NCBI GenBank assembly: GCA_016935315.1 | Contig: JAFGRD010000136.1 | Span: 1-47,954, forward strand | DNA from: Pirellulales bacterium | GTDB lineage: Bacteria; Planctomycetota; Planctomycetia; Pirellulales; Thermoguttaceae | DNA length: 47,954 bases | Reading direction: 5' to 3' | Shown here: piece by piece, positions 9,132-16,922 of the stretch | Position numbering within the stretch: position 1 is the first letter of the stretch | How the letters are laid out: each line of letters begins with the position of its first letter | Notes under the pieces: model-generated | Told to the model about the DNA's origin: nothing | The model's input: the letters and a program-made list of their open reading frames with translations, nothing else | The model's database searches: none | Made by a program: the position numbers and the translations under genes

Positions 9132-10235
9132 GTGGAAAGCAAGGTGACGCGTCGGCAATTCGTTCGCGACGGTGCCGCGGCAGCGGCCGGCATCGCCGCC
9201 GCCGTGACCGGCGCCAGGATCGTCGCCGCTGGCAACCCGGCCAACGAGGATACCGGCAAGATCCTCAACTACAACGGCGACATGGAATACCGCCGCTGTG
9301 GCCGGACCGGGCTGATGATCTCGGCCGTTTCGCTGGGCGGACACTGGAAGCGGGTCGACAAGATGATCGGCGGCGAGGAAGTGCCTGGCTGGATGACCAT
9401 GAAAATCGGCCGGCCCGAGTTCCAGCAGAACCGCCTCGAAGTGGTTAATCGCTGCATCCAGCGCGGAATCAACTACGTTGACGCCTGTTGTCGCGAGGAG
9501 ATTCTGGCCTACGCCCGGGCGCTGAAAGGCCGCCGCGAGGCCATGTATTTCGGCTACTCCTGGCACATCAAGGAATCGCGATTCCCCGAGTGGCGCTCGG
9601 CCGCACGGTTGCAGCAGGGGTTGGACGAAGGCATGAAGGAGGCCGGACTGGAATACGTCGATCTGTGGCGAATCAGCCTGCTGACGGCCAGCGAGCGACA
9701 TACGGCCGCCGAGGTCGAGGAGGCCATGGCCGCGCTGGATTGGGCCAAGCAGAGCGGCCGTGCCCGATTCACCGGCATCTCCTCCCACAGCCGGCCGCAC
9801 ATCCGGCAGATCATCGAGCAGTATCCCGAGCAGCTCGACGCCGTCCTCACGCCCTACACGGCCAAGACCACCGTCGTCGACGACGAGACGGGCCTTTGGG
9901 CGGCGATCAAGAAGCACGATGTGGGCTGGTTCGGCATCAAGCCGTTTGCCAGCAACTCGATTTTCCAGGGCGACAGCTCCCGTGACAGCCCCCACTTCGA
10001 ACGGGATAACCGCATCGCCCGGCTGACGCTCCGATACATTCTCTGCAACGCGGTGATCACGGCCCCGATTCCCGGCATGATCTCCACGCAGCAAGTGGAC
10101 AACATCGCGCTGGCGGTCAAGGAGCACCGAGAGCTGGACGTTGGCGAGAAGGCCGAGCTGGATCAAGCGATGGAGCGGGCCTGGGCCAACTTGCCGCCGA
10201 AGTACCAGTGGCTGAGAGATTGGCAGTACGTCTAG
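9132..10235 (+). CDS. Tat-exported aldo/keto-reductase-fold protein (paralogue 2)
   Basis: 367 residues, closely related to the preceding gene (near-identical C-terminal block ending DW-Q/E-YV), so the two are a tandem duplication. Twin-arginine signal in VTRRQFVRDGAAAAAG. I chose the GTG at 9132, not the ATGs at 9069 or 9081: GGGAGG lies 8 bases upstream, and the start then matches paralogue 1 (VESKVTRRQF against MSEKVTRREF). AKR features match paralogue 1 (YVDACC, ALKGRRE, YVDLW, ARFTGISSH). Here the tetrad is even poorer: no Tyr after the Asp, YFGYS in place of the Lys strand, and ISLLTAS where the His should be. Exported, probably cofactor-altered or non-enzymatic; role presumably tied to the cytochrome and ferredoxin downstream. 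Confidence 0.85.
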   Translation: MESKVTRRQFVRDGAAAAAGIAAAVTGARIVAAGNPANEDTGKILNYNGDMEYRRCGRTGLMISAVSLGGHWKRVDKMIGGEEVPGWMTMKIGRPEFQQNRLEVVNRCIQRGINYVDACCREEILAYARALKGRREAMYFGYSWHIKESRFPEWRSAARLQQGLDEGMKEAGLEYVDLWRISLLTASERHTAAEVEEAMAALDWAKQSGRARFTGISSHSRPHIRQIIEQYPEQLDAVLTPYTAKTTVVDDETGLWAAIKKHDVGWFGIKPFASNSIFQGDSSRDSPHFERDNRIARLTLRYILCNAVITAPIPGMISTQQVDNIALAVKEHRELDVGEKAELDQAMERAWANLPPKYQWLRDWQYV

Positions 10236-10262
10236 ACATCCAAGTAGACGAAAGGAACCGGA

Positions 10263-10940
10263 ATGAGACATAGCGTTTGGGTGGTGTTGGCATCCTTGAG
10301 TCTGGCCGCCGTAGTCTACACCGCCGATCTGCTCGACGGGCCGGGCCTCTCCCCAACGGGTCTGGCCCGGGCCGCCGAGGAGGATCTGGGGAATTCGGGT
10401 GGGCCGCCGCCGCTGGTGATCGACAAAGGCGCGCCCCTGTTGCTCGGCGACGCGCCCGAGGAAGACCCCTTCGCCGTTCCTTCCGGCCCCGTGGCGGACA
10501 ACCTGGCGTGCCATTGTTGCCACATGAACTACGAAGAGGAGCCGTTCGCCGTGGCGCACGCCAAGACCAACGTGGGCTGCGTGAAATGTCACGGCCAATC
10601 GTACGCGCACCGCGACGACGAGGACAACATCACGCCGCCGGAGGTGATGTTCCCGCCGGATAAGATTGAGGCCAATTGCCAAACCTGTCACGATACTCAT
10701 GATGCCCCGGCCGCCAAGGTAATCGCCTTGTGGAAAGAGCGCTGCCCAGAGAAGGCCAATCCCGAGGATCTGCTCTGCACTGATTGCCACGGCGAGCATC
10801 GGTTGAAGATCCGCACCGTTCGTTGGAACAAAGAGACCCGGGAACTGATCATCCGGAAGGTCGGGGAAGAGGCCGACACCGTTTCGCGGCCGCCCGCCAA
10901 GGAGCCGGCGAAGACCGCGATGAACGAGCCGGGTAAGTAG
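10263..10940 (+). CDS. Tetraheme cytochrome c (cytochrome c3/NapC-NrfH-like haem domain)
   Basis: 225 residues. An N-terminal hydrophobic segment (about 4-20) serves as signal or anchor, with a possible ARA cleavage near residue 37. Four CxxCH haem-binding motifs are visible: CHCCH (83-87), CVKCH (106-110), CQTCH (139-143) and CTDCH (172-176). Extra histidines around them (MNYEEEPFAVAH, HDTH, GEHR) could be distal ligands. AAAGGAA precedes the ATG. The C-terminal tail is charged and low in complexity. It lies 27 bases after AKR paralogue 2 and 15 before the ferredoxin gene, so it most likely shuttles electrons in the periplasm between that ferredoxin and an exported partner. No close named family recognised. 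Confidence 0.88.
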   Translation: MRHSVWVVLASLSLAAVVYTADLLDGPGLSPTGLARAAEEDLGNSGGPPPLVIDKGAPLLLGDAPEEDPFAVPSGPVADNLACHCCHMNYEEEPFAVAHAKTNVGCVKCHGQSYAHRDDEDNITPPEVMFPPDKIEANCQTCHDTHDAPAAKVIALWKERCPEKANPEDLLCTDCHGEHRLKIRTVRWNKETRELIIRKVGEEADTVSRPPAKEPAKTAMNEPGK

Positions 10941-10955
10941 CACGGACTGCCTGCC

Positions 10956-11828
10956 ATGATCTACGCCTGCCTGGTCGACACCACCCGATGCATCGGCTGC
11001 CGCGCGTGCCAAGTTGCCTGCAAACAATCGAACGGACTGAAGGCCGAGAAGACGAAGTTCTACGCCGCCAGCGGCGGCTATCAGAACCCACCCAAGTTTT
11101 CGCCCTATACGCGCACGATCGTCACCTTCCACGAGCTGGCGGACGGGGGCAAGCCGAAGTGGGTCTTTGTCAAACGCCAGTGCATGCATTGCAGCGAGAT
11201 GCCGTGTGCCGACGTTTGCGCGCCGCAAGTCTTCCGGCGGACGCCCACCGGGGCGGTGGCCTGCGATTCGGCCAAGTGTATCGGCTGCGCCGCTTGTGTC
11301 GACGCATGTCCCTTCGGGGTGCCGGCGATCGACTACTGGGACGTGGACACACCGCACATGCGCAAGTGCACCTTCTGCCTGGAACGCTGCGCGACTCCGA
11401 TTGAACGGCTCCAGGTCAACGGCAGGCCGCTTACTGGCGCGGCCTTGGCCCGCCACCGGGCCAGCTTCCACACGCCGGCCTGTGTGAAGGCCTGTCCGAC
11501 CGGGGCCTTGACTTTCGGCCCGCGCCCGCGGCTGCTTAGCGAAGCCCACCGCCGGATCGCCGCCGCGCCAGCGCAATACGTCGACCACGTTTACGGCGAA
11601 AAGGAGCTCGGTGGTTTGGGTTGGCTATACCTGGCCACCGTGCCGTTCGAGCAGTTGGGGCTCCCCACCCGGTTCGTGCCCCGTGCCGATTTCCAGGGCA
11701 TGGGGGCCGTGCGGCGGACCCGCGGCTGGCTCGCTTCGCTCGGCGGCGCCTTCGGCGCAGTTCTAGCCGGCTGCGGCTGGTTCTTCCGGCGCCGCGATGA
11801 GATACGCAGCTTGCACGAAAACAGGTGA
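10956..11828 (+). CDS. Membrane-anchored four-cluster ferredoxin (FdnH/HybA/NrfC family)
   Basis: 290 residues. Four cysteine groups typical of the DmsB/FdnH family: C12-C15-C18-C22, C76-C79-C84-C88, C108-C111-C114-C118, and C138-C141 with C176-C180 (ACVKACPTGAL), enough for four [4Fe-4S] clusters. A single hydrophobic segment near 252-272 is followed by RRRDE, which by the positive-inside rule places the cluster domain in the periplasm, as in formate dehydrogenase FdnH. It has no signal of its own, and no molybdoenzyme or quinol-oxidising membrane subunit is encoded nearby. In FdnH-type systems the partner carries the Tat signal; here the only Tat signals are on the AKR proteins. Role inferred: electron transfer between cytochrome c or the membrane pool and the AKR proteins. 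Confidence 0.88.
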   Translation: MIYACLVDTTRCIGCRACQVACKQSNGLKAEKTKFYAASGGYQNPPKFSPYTRTIVTFHELADGGKPKWVFVKRQCMHCSEMPCADVCAPQVFRRTPTGAVACDSAKCIGCAACVDACPFGVPAIDYWDVDTPHMRKCTFCLERCATPIERLQVNGRPLTGAALARHRASFHTPACVKACPTGALTFGPRPRLLSEAHRRIAAAPAQYVDHVYGEKELGGLGWLYLATVPFEQLGLPTRFVPRADFQGMGAVRRTRGWLASLGGAFGAVLAGCGWFFRRRDEIRSLHENR

Positions 11829-11947
11829 GATGGTACGTTGGTTCGATGCACGGGAGCCACGCGGATCACATGCTTGCTCGCGGGGGTTTCGTGCCTTGTG
11901 TCCCGCCCGACGCGTTCTTTTGCGAGTCCCAAGAGGAGAAACCAAGC

Positions 11948-13012
11948 ATGTCGAAACCACAAGTCACGCGGCGCCAGTTCGTCCGCGATAGTGCCGGTGT
12001 GGCGGCGGCCGCGGCGGCCGGTGCCACGGTGGCCGGCATGGGGGCCGAGGCATCGGGGGCCCCGGATGCGACGAAGACCCGCAGCTACAACGAAAACATG
12101 GAGTATCGCCGCCTGGGGCGCACCAATCTGATGATCTCGGCGGTGAGCATCGGCGGACACTGGAAGAAGATTCCTCACGGCTACCGCACCCCCGACTTCA
12201 AGAAGAACCGCCGCGAGGTGCTGGCCGCTTGCATGGACCACGGCATCAACTACATCGACGCCTGCTGGGACTCCGAAGTGATTACGTATGGCGAAGCGAT
12301 CCAAGGCCGCCGCGACGACCTTTTCTTCGGATTGTCCTTCGGCGCTCATGAGAGTCGCTTTCCCGATTGGGCCCGATCCGTCAAGACGATGAAGGAGGGG
12401 TTCGAGATGGGGCTGAAGGCGGGCGGTCTGGACCATGTCGACCTGTGGCGGATCACCATGCACGAGCAGACCAGCGCCCGCAACACGCCGCAGGAGATCG
12501 AGATTGCCATCGAAGTATTGGACTGGGCGAAGAAGACGGGCAAGGCTCGTTTTACCGGCGTTTCCAGCCACGACCGCCCCTGGATCACCGAGGCGGTGGC
12601 CAGGTATCCGCAGCTCGAGGTGATCGTGACGCCCTACACGGCCAAGACCAAGGCGAAGCCGGAAGGGAGCATGTTCGACGCCCTGAAGAAGCACGACGTC
12701 GGCATGATCGGCATCAAGCCGTTTGCCAGCGGGGCCGTCTTCAAGTCGCAGGGTCAGCCCGACTCGGAAACCAAGCAGGAAGACGACGAGATCGCCCGAA
12801 TGGTCCTCCGCTACGTGCTCTGTTGCGACGTGCTCACCGCGGCCATCCCGGGCCTGATCACCATCGACCAGGTGAAGAACGCCGCGGCCGCCGTGAAGCA
12901 GCCCCGCGAGTTCACCGAGGCCGAGGCCGCACGCTACGAAGAGCTCACCAAGGACATGTGGGACCGCCTGCCCCGCGATTATGGCTGGTTGCGCGACTGG
13001 GAATGGGTCTGA
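11948..13012 (+). CDS. Tat-exported aldo/keto-reductase-fold protein (paralogue 3)
   Basis: 354 residues, a more diverged relative of paralogues 1 and 2. Tat motif in QVTRRQFVRDSAG followed by an Ala-rich segment. I chose the ATG at 11948 because AAGAGGAGAA stands 7 bases upstream; the frame is open back to 11825 but that part looks non-coding. AKR hallmarks: MEYRRLGRTNLMIS, INYIDACW, AIQGRRDD, DHVDLWRITMHEQ, GKARFTGVSSHDRP, IPGLI. The tetrad Asp is kept; Tyr and Lys are not at their usual places (FFGLS replaces the ATK strand) and His is displaced to MHE. The stop codon lies one base before the start of the ACT gene, implying translational coupling. Confidence 0.85.
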   Translation: MSKPQVTRRQFVRDSAGVAAAAAAGATVAGMGAEASGAPDATKTRSYNENMEYRRLGRTNLMISAVSIGGHWKKIPHGYRTPDFKKNRREVLAACMDHGINYIDACWDSEVITYGEAIQGRRDDLFFGLSFGAHESRFPDWARSVKTMKEGFEMGLKAGGLDHVDLWRITMHEQTSARNTPQEIEIAIEVLDWAKKTGKARFTGVSSHDRPWITEAVARYPQLEVIVTPYTAKTKAKPEGSMFDALKKHDVGMIGIKPFASGAVFKSQGQPDSETKQEDDEIARMVLRYVLCCDVLTAAIPGLITIDQVKNAAAAVKQPREFTEAEAARYEELTKDMWDRLPRDYGWLRDWEWV

Positions 13013-13013
13013 C

Positions 13014-13601
13014 ATGCCTGCACACGAACACGTCTACGTCCTCAACGTGATGTCGGACGATCACCCGGGCATCGTGGCGGCGGTCACCGGCGCGGTCGAG
13101 TCGCTCGGTGGCAATATTGACGCGTGCAGCCAGACCGTGCTGGGGGGCTACTTCACGCTGATCATGATCGTCAGCGTGCCCGAGCACATCGATCCCGACG
13201 ACTTGGCCGCGCGGGTGCGGAAGTCCGAGTCGTCGACCGCGGAGTACCAGGTGCTCGCGCGCCCAGCGTTGTCCGCCGTCCATTTCGAGCCCGCCGAATC
13301 CACCGATCGGTTCGTGATCACCGCCTTCGGCCGGGATCAGCCGGGCATTGTCCGCCGATTCAGCCAGTACCTGGCCGGCAAAGACATCAACATCGTCGAT
13401 CTCTACGGCGACCATTCCGGCGACGACTTCGTGCTCATCGGGCAGGTGGAGGTGCCCAACCGCTGGGATATCCGCATGCTGCAGGCCGATTTGGAGCAGA
13501 TGGGCGAGGAGCTCGGGTTCGCGGTGAAGCTGCAACACGAAAACGTGTTCGTTGCCACCAACCAGTTGCGGCTGACCCCATCGCCGCAAGCACGAGGCTG
13601 A
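13014..13601 (+). CDS. Two-ACT-domain protein (GcvR/UPF0237-like)
   Basis: 195 residues made of two ACT domains: the first about 5-80 (VYVLNVMSDDHPGIVAAVTGAVESLGGNI pattern), the second about 98-175 (FVITAFGRDQPGIVRRFSQYLAGKDINI pattern). Both contain the D-x-P-G-I-V ligand-binding turn typical of amino-acid-binding ACT domains. It resembles GcvR, a regulatory protein of the glycine cleavage system, and single-domain UPF0237 proteins, which are commonly encoded next to UPF0210 genes, as here (3-base gap). The ATG at 13014 follows the previous stop after one base. Likely an amino-acid sensor or partner of the next protein; ligand unknown. Confidence 0.85.
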   Translation: MPAHEHVYVLNVMSDDHPGIVAAVTGAVESLGGNIDACSQTVLGGYFTLIMIVSVPEHIDPDDLAARVRKSESSTAEYQVLARPALSAVHFEPAESTDRFVITAFGRDQPGIVRRFSQYLAGKDINIVDLYGDHSGDDFVLIGQVEVPNRWDIRMLQADLEQMGEELGFAVKLQHENVFVATNQLRLTPSPQARG

Positions 13602-13604
13602 TCT

Positions 13605-14978
13605 ATGCTGCGCACTGACGAAATCCTCTCGACCATCGAAATGCTGCACGCCGAGCACCTCGACGTGCGAACCGTGACGCTGGCACTGAACCTGGACGAC
13701 TGTGCCGCCCCAAGCGCCGACCACCTCTGCAAGAAGCTGCGCCAGAAGATTCTTTCCCGGGCGCACCGGCTGGTCGAAGTCTGCGACCGCGTGGGAGCCA
13801 AGTACGGCATCCCCGTGACCAACAAGCGCCTGGCGATCTCGCCGGCCGCCACGATCCTTGCCGGGCACGGCCGCACGGCCGCCGTGCAAGTGGCCAAGAT
13901 GCTCGATCAGGCCGCGGCCGATTGCGGCGTGGATTTCGTCGGTGGGTTCACGGCGCTGGTCCACAAGGGAATCACGCCCGCCGACGACATCGTCATCAAG
14001 TCGCTGCCCGAGGTGCTTGCCCAAACCGAGCGCGTCTGTGCCTCGGTTAACGTGGCCTCCCGCAGGGCGGGCATCAACATGGACGCCGTCCATCAGATGG
14101 GACACATCCTGATCGGCATCTCCGAGGCTACCGCCGACCGCCGGGGTTTCGGTTGTGCCAAGCTGGTCGTCTTCGCGAATATCCCCGAGGACAATCCGTT
14201 CATGGCCGGGGCCTACATGGGCTCCGGCGAGCCGGAAGCCACCGTCAACATCGGCGTCTCCGGTCCCGGCGTGGTCGGCAGCGCGCTGAAACGCCGACTG
14301 GCAAGGGACGAAAACCTCACGCTCGGCGATTTGGCGGAGGAGATCAAGATCACCAGCTTCCGCGTTACGCGCGTGGGCGAACTGATCGGGCGCGAGGTGG
14401 CCGCGGAGCTGGGGCTGGCCTTCGGCATCGTCGACCTCTCGCTGGCCCCGACGCCCGAGGTGGGCGACAGCATCGGCGAGATCCTCAAGACCTTGGGGAT
14501 CCAGCGCGTGGGGGCCCCGGGCTCGACGGCCGCAGTGGCGATGCTCAACGACGCGGTGAAGAAGGGCGGCCTGTTCGCCTCCAGCAGCGTCGGTGGCCTC
14601 AGCGGCGCGTTCATCCCCGTCAGCGAAGACGCCACGCTGGCCGATGCCGTCGGCAAGGGCCACCTGGTGCTGGAGAAGCTCGAAGCGATGACCAGCGTTT
14701 GCTCGGTCGGGCTGGACATGATCGCCATCCCCGGCGACACCCCGCCCGAAACCGTGGCCGCCATCATCGCCGACGAAATGGCCATCGGCGTGATCAACGA
14801 CAAGACGACGGCCGTCCGGCTCATCCCGGTGCCGGGGGCCAAGGCAGGCGATCTGGTCGACTTCGGCGGGCTGTTCGGCTCGATGCCGGTGATCGAGGTT
14901 CGCAACGCCGGCGCCAGCGAGCAGTTCGTCCACTTCGGCGGCCGCATTCCCGCACCGATCCAGTCGCTACGGAATTGA
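13605..14978 (+). CDS. UPF0210/DUF711 PFL-like family protein
   Basis: 457 residues, the usual length of the family. The start MLRTDEILSTIEMLHAEHLDVRTVTLALNL and blocks such as VHQMGHILIGISE, NIGVSGPGVV, ITSFRVTRVGELIGREVA, IVDLSLAPTPEVGDSIGEIL and SSSVGGLSGAFIPVSED are characteristic. Members adopt a pyruvate-formate-lyase-like barrel but no biochemical function is established to my knowledge, and I see no glycyl-radical motif. The pairing with an ACT protein is conserved in many bacteria; the linkage to Tat-exported AKRs and a cytochrome is less expected. Last gene of the forward run. Confidence 0.88.
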   Translation: MLRTDEILSTIEMLHAEHLDVRTVTLALNLDDCAAPSADHLCKKLRQKILSRAHRLVEVCDRVGAKYGIPVTNKRLAISPAATILAGHGRTAAVQVAKMLDQAAADCGVDFVGGFTALVHKGITPADDIVIKSLPEVLAQTERVCASVNVASRRAGINMDAVHQMGHILIGISEATADRRGFGCAKLVVFANIPEDNPFMAGAYMGSGEPEATVNIGVSGPGVVGSALKRRLARDENLTLGDLAEEIKITSFRVTRVGELIGREVAAELGLAFGIVDLSLAPTPEVGDSIGEILKTLGIQRVGAPGSTAAVAMLNDAVKKGGLFASSSVGGLSGAFIPVSEDATLADAVGKGHLVLEKLEAMTSVCSVGLDMIAIPGDTPPETVAAIIADEMAIGVINDKTTAVRLIPVPGAKAGDLVDFGGLFGSMPVIEVRNAGASEQFVHFGGRIPAPIQSLRN

Positions 14979-15015
14979 GGGCTCGCAGCAGCCCGTCCGT
15001 GTTCGCGTGGCGAAC
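14979..15015 (+). terminator. Weak tandem hairpins after the UPF0210 gene
   Basis: GGGCT/AGCCC (14979-14983 and 14990-14994) and GTTCGC/GCGAAC (15001-15006 and 15010-15015, 3-base loop) follow the stop codon directly. No T-tract follows, so intrinsic termination is uncertain. The position between convergent genes makes some termination function likely. Confidence 0.3.
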
Positions 15016-15021
15016 GCTCAA

Positions 15022-15094
15022 GGCCGGCCAACAGGAGGCCAGGGAAAAGGAATTCCGCCGGGCCGCCCTTGCGCATCGACTGCGCTCACGTCAA
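15022..15094 (+). repeat. Dispersed 73-bp repeat, copy A
   Basis: This stretch aligns without gaps to 47881-47953: I count 52 of 73 identical bases, with the ends best conserved (first 20 and positions 41-60) and the middle diverged. Copy B has a perfect 12-bp inverted repeat in its first half; here the corresponding arms (15026-15037 and 15053-15064) are decayed to about 7 of 12. It lies between two convergent genes and just overlaps the stop codon of the M50 protease gene. Confidence 0.6.
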
Positions 15095-16011
15095 GGAAGA
15101 CCGCCAAGGATCGGCGTCGGCGTAAAGCCCAACACGAAGAACCCCAGCGTCAGCCAGCCGAGCACCGTGCGCATCACCCCCAGCCGCACGTTGTCGTTGG
15201 CCGTGGGCGGATGGATCGGCCCCATGAGCATCAACAACGCCAGCATCACGACCCAGTGCCAGAGGCCGAACCAGGCCACGGCCCCCACGATTGCCAGCAG
15301 CAGCAGCGATGCCACCCGATGGGCCTTCTGCCGCAACAGCCCGTAGAGCACGTGGCCGCCGTCGAGTTGGCCGATCGGCAACAGGTTGATCGAGGTGATC
15401 AGCAGCCCGACCCAACCGGCAAAGGCTATCGGATGTAGAATGATGTCTTTGCCCGGCGGCAGCGGCCCGTGCATGGCGTGCGCGATCCACTTAAACAGTA
15501 GCGGCTCCCCCAGCGAGATCCAGTGGGAACCCGAGGTCTCCACCGTGGAGTATTGCAGCCCGATGATGCAGAACAGCAGCGTGGGAACCAGGCCGGCCAG
15601 CGGGCCGGTGATGCCGATATCGAACAGCGCCCGGCGGTCCCCGCGACGGCTTTCCATGGCAATCACCGCGCCGAACGTGCCGATCGGAGGAAGCGGTGCG
15701 GGGATGAAATAAGGCAGACTCGCCTGAACCCGATAGCGGCGCGCCTGGAGAAAGTGCCCCATCTCGTGGAAGACGAGAATAGTCATCAGCGACAATGCGT
15801 ATGCCCAGCCACCAACCATCAGCGTGGTGCAGCACGTGGCCGCAAAGAGGACCAACGGCAGCGCTACCCGCCGACTGCGATGTCGCTCGGCCACGGGCGC
15901 AGCCGACAACAAGATCGGGGGCCCCGGAATCACCTCCACAACGGTCGCTTCGGGGATTGATACGATATCGCTGTCCGCCGGACTTGTTTCGCGGAAATCG
16001 TGCTGGCTCAT
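15091..16011 (-). CDS. Site-2 protease family intramembrane metalloprotease (M50)
   Basis: 306 residues. Zinc ligands H82 and H86 with catalytic E83 in FHEMGH, inside a hydrophobic segment; third ligand D217 in NLLPIGQLDGGH. The intervening block YFIPAP-L-PPIGTFGAVI and LFDIGITGPLAGL resembles the PDZ-less bacterial/EGY-type branch of the family. About 50 residues of soluble N terminus precede the first membrane segment. Members cleave membrane-anchored regulators or signal-peptide remnants; the substrate here is unknown and no anti-sigma factor is nearby. The ATG at 16011 directly follows a candidate promoter. Convergent with the UPF0210 gene. Confidence 0.92.
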   Translation of the reverse strand: MSQHDFRETSPADSDIVSIPEATVVEVIPGPPILLSAAPVAERHRSRRVALPLVLFAATCCTTLMVGGWAYALSLMTILVFHEMGHFLQARRYRVQASLPYFIPAPLPPIGTFGAVIAMESRRGDRRALFDIGITGPLAGLVPTLLFCIIGLQYSTVETSGSHWISLGEPLLFKWIAHAMHGPLPPGKDIILHPIAFAGWVGLLITSINLLPIGQLDGGHVLYGLLRQKAHRVASLLLLAIVGAVAWFGLWHWVVMLALLMLMGPIHPPTANDNVRLGVMRTVLGWLTLGFFVLGFTPTPILGGLP

Positions 16012-16022
16012 CAGTTACTGGC

Positions 16023-16050
16023 ATTCTAGCTTCCCGCTGCTTCCCGGCAA
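16023..16050 (-). promoter_or_regulatory. Candidate promoter of the M50 protease with internal direct repeat
   Basis: On the reverse strand TTGCCG (16050-16045) and TAGAAT (16028-16023) are spaced by 16 bases. The predicted start would leave a leader of only about 5 bases. The spacer and -35 region hold two copies of GCTTCCCG (plus-strand reading, 16029-16036 and 16039-16046) exactly 10 bases apart, one helical turn, a geometry seen in operators. Assigned by eye. Confidence 0.3.
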
Positions 16051-16126
16051 GGCCGAGGTGAATCGACCCGGTGTGGCACGTACATTCGGCGTAGGTGAAT
16101 TTCGGCCCAAGCGAGGGAGGGAATCC

Positions 16127-16873
16127 CTACTGCTTGACCAGCTCCACGCAGATTCCGCCGGCGCGCAACGCCCGGTGCATGCGGGTGAACCAGAGCTCCT
16201 TATGCCAGCGAAGACTCACGTCTTCACAGATCCGCGCCAGCTCCCGGCGGTTGTACGTGCGGCAGCACCACATCCGGCTGGTCATCGCCCCGGAGAAGTT
16301 GTCCTCGGTCGTCAGCAGCAGCATCCGGGCGCCGGGCATCATCACGCGGCTGAGTTCGGCCAAGCCGAACTGGGCGTCGGGCAGATGCTCCAGGACATAG
16401 CCGCAGGTGACACAGTCGAACGAGGCGTCGTCGAAGGGCAACTGGGTCAGATCGGCCACGACAAACCGCGGCCGCGCCGACTTCAGCCGATTCCGCGCCC
16501 GGCGAAGCATTTCGTGGGAAAGATCGAAGCAGGTCAGCTCGGCCTCGGGATCGGCGTACTTCAACAGATGCTTGGCGATTTGTCCGGCCCCGCTGCCGAC
16601 GTCGAGGATGTGGCGGCTGCCGTGCAGATCGAACTGGCGCTTCTGGATCAGCCGTTCGCCCAAGGTGGTGTGCAGCGAGAGCAGGCTGCACGTGGCCAGC
16701 ATGGCGCCTTGCGGGCCGTCGTAGACGTCGCGGACCTTTTCGCGATACTCCTCGAAGCTGACGCGCTTGATCAACCGATGTTCCAGCAGCCGATTCAAGA
16801 CATTCCGCTGCTTGCGCGCGCCGCGCATCCGGCTGCGGCGGGAGAGTCGGCGCTTGGTCACTCTGGGGAGCAT
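16127..16873 (-). CDS. Class I SAM-dependent methyltransferase
   Basis: 248 residues. A basic N terminus (about 1-37, many R/K) precedes a Rossmann methyltransferase domain: motif I ILDVGSGAGQ (D91-Q98), acidic residue after strand 2 (LTCFDLSHEM), motif for strand 4 FDCVTCGYVLEHLPD, and a post-core LSRVMMPGARMLLLT. This arrangement fits the Methyltransf_11/UbiE-like group; the substrate cannot be told. It lies 49 bases downstream of the BatA-like gene on the same strand and may be read from that operon. The basic N terminus could bind nucleic acid or phospholipid head groups. Confidence 0.85.
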   Translation of the reverse strand: MLPRVTKRRLSRRSRMRGARKQRNVLNRLLEHRLIKRVSFEEYREKVRDVYDGPQGAMLATCSLLSLHTTLGERLIQKRQFDLHGSRHILDVGSGAGQIAKHLLKYADPEAELTCFDLSHEMLRRARNRLKSARPRFVVADLTQLPFDDASFDCVTCGYVLEHLPDAQFGLAELSRVMMPGARMLLLTTEDNFSGAMTSRMWCCRTYNRRELARICEDVSLRWHKELWFTRMHRALRAGGICVELVKQ

Positions 16874-16922
16874 GGTCGCTTCCTGCCTCCGTGCCCTCGT
16901 GCCAGCGAGGGAACACTTGATT

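Noticed and set aside
8898-11588. 896-codon reverse frame opposite the AKR, cytochrome and ferredoxin genes
   Set aside because: The forward frames hold CxxCH, ferredoxin and Tat motifs; the reverse translation is an antisense shadow with no recognisable domain.
12945-14933. 662-codon reverse frame opposite the ACT and UPF0210 genes
   Set aside because: His/Gly/Arg-rich antisense shadow of two well-identified families.
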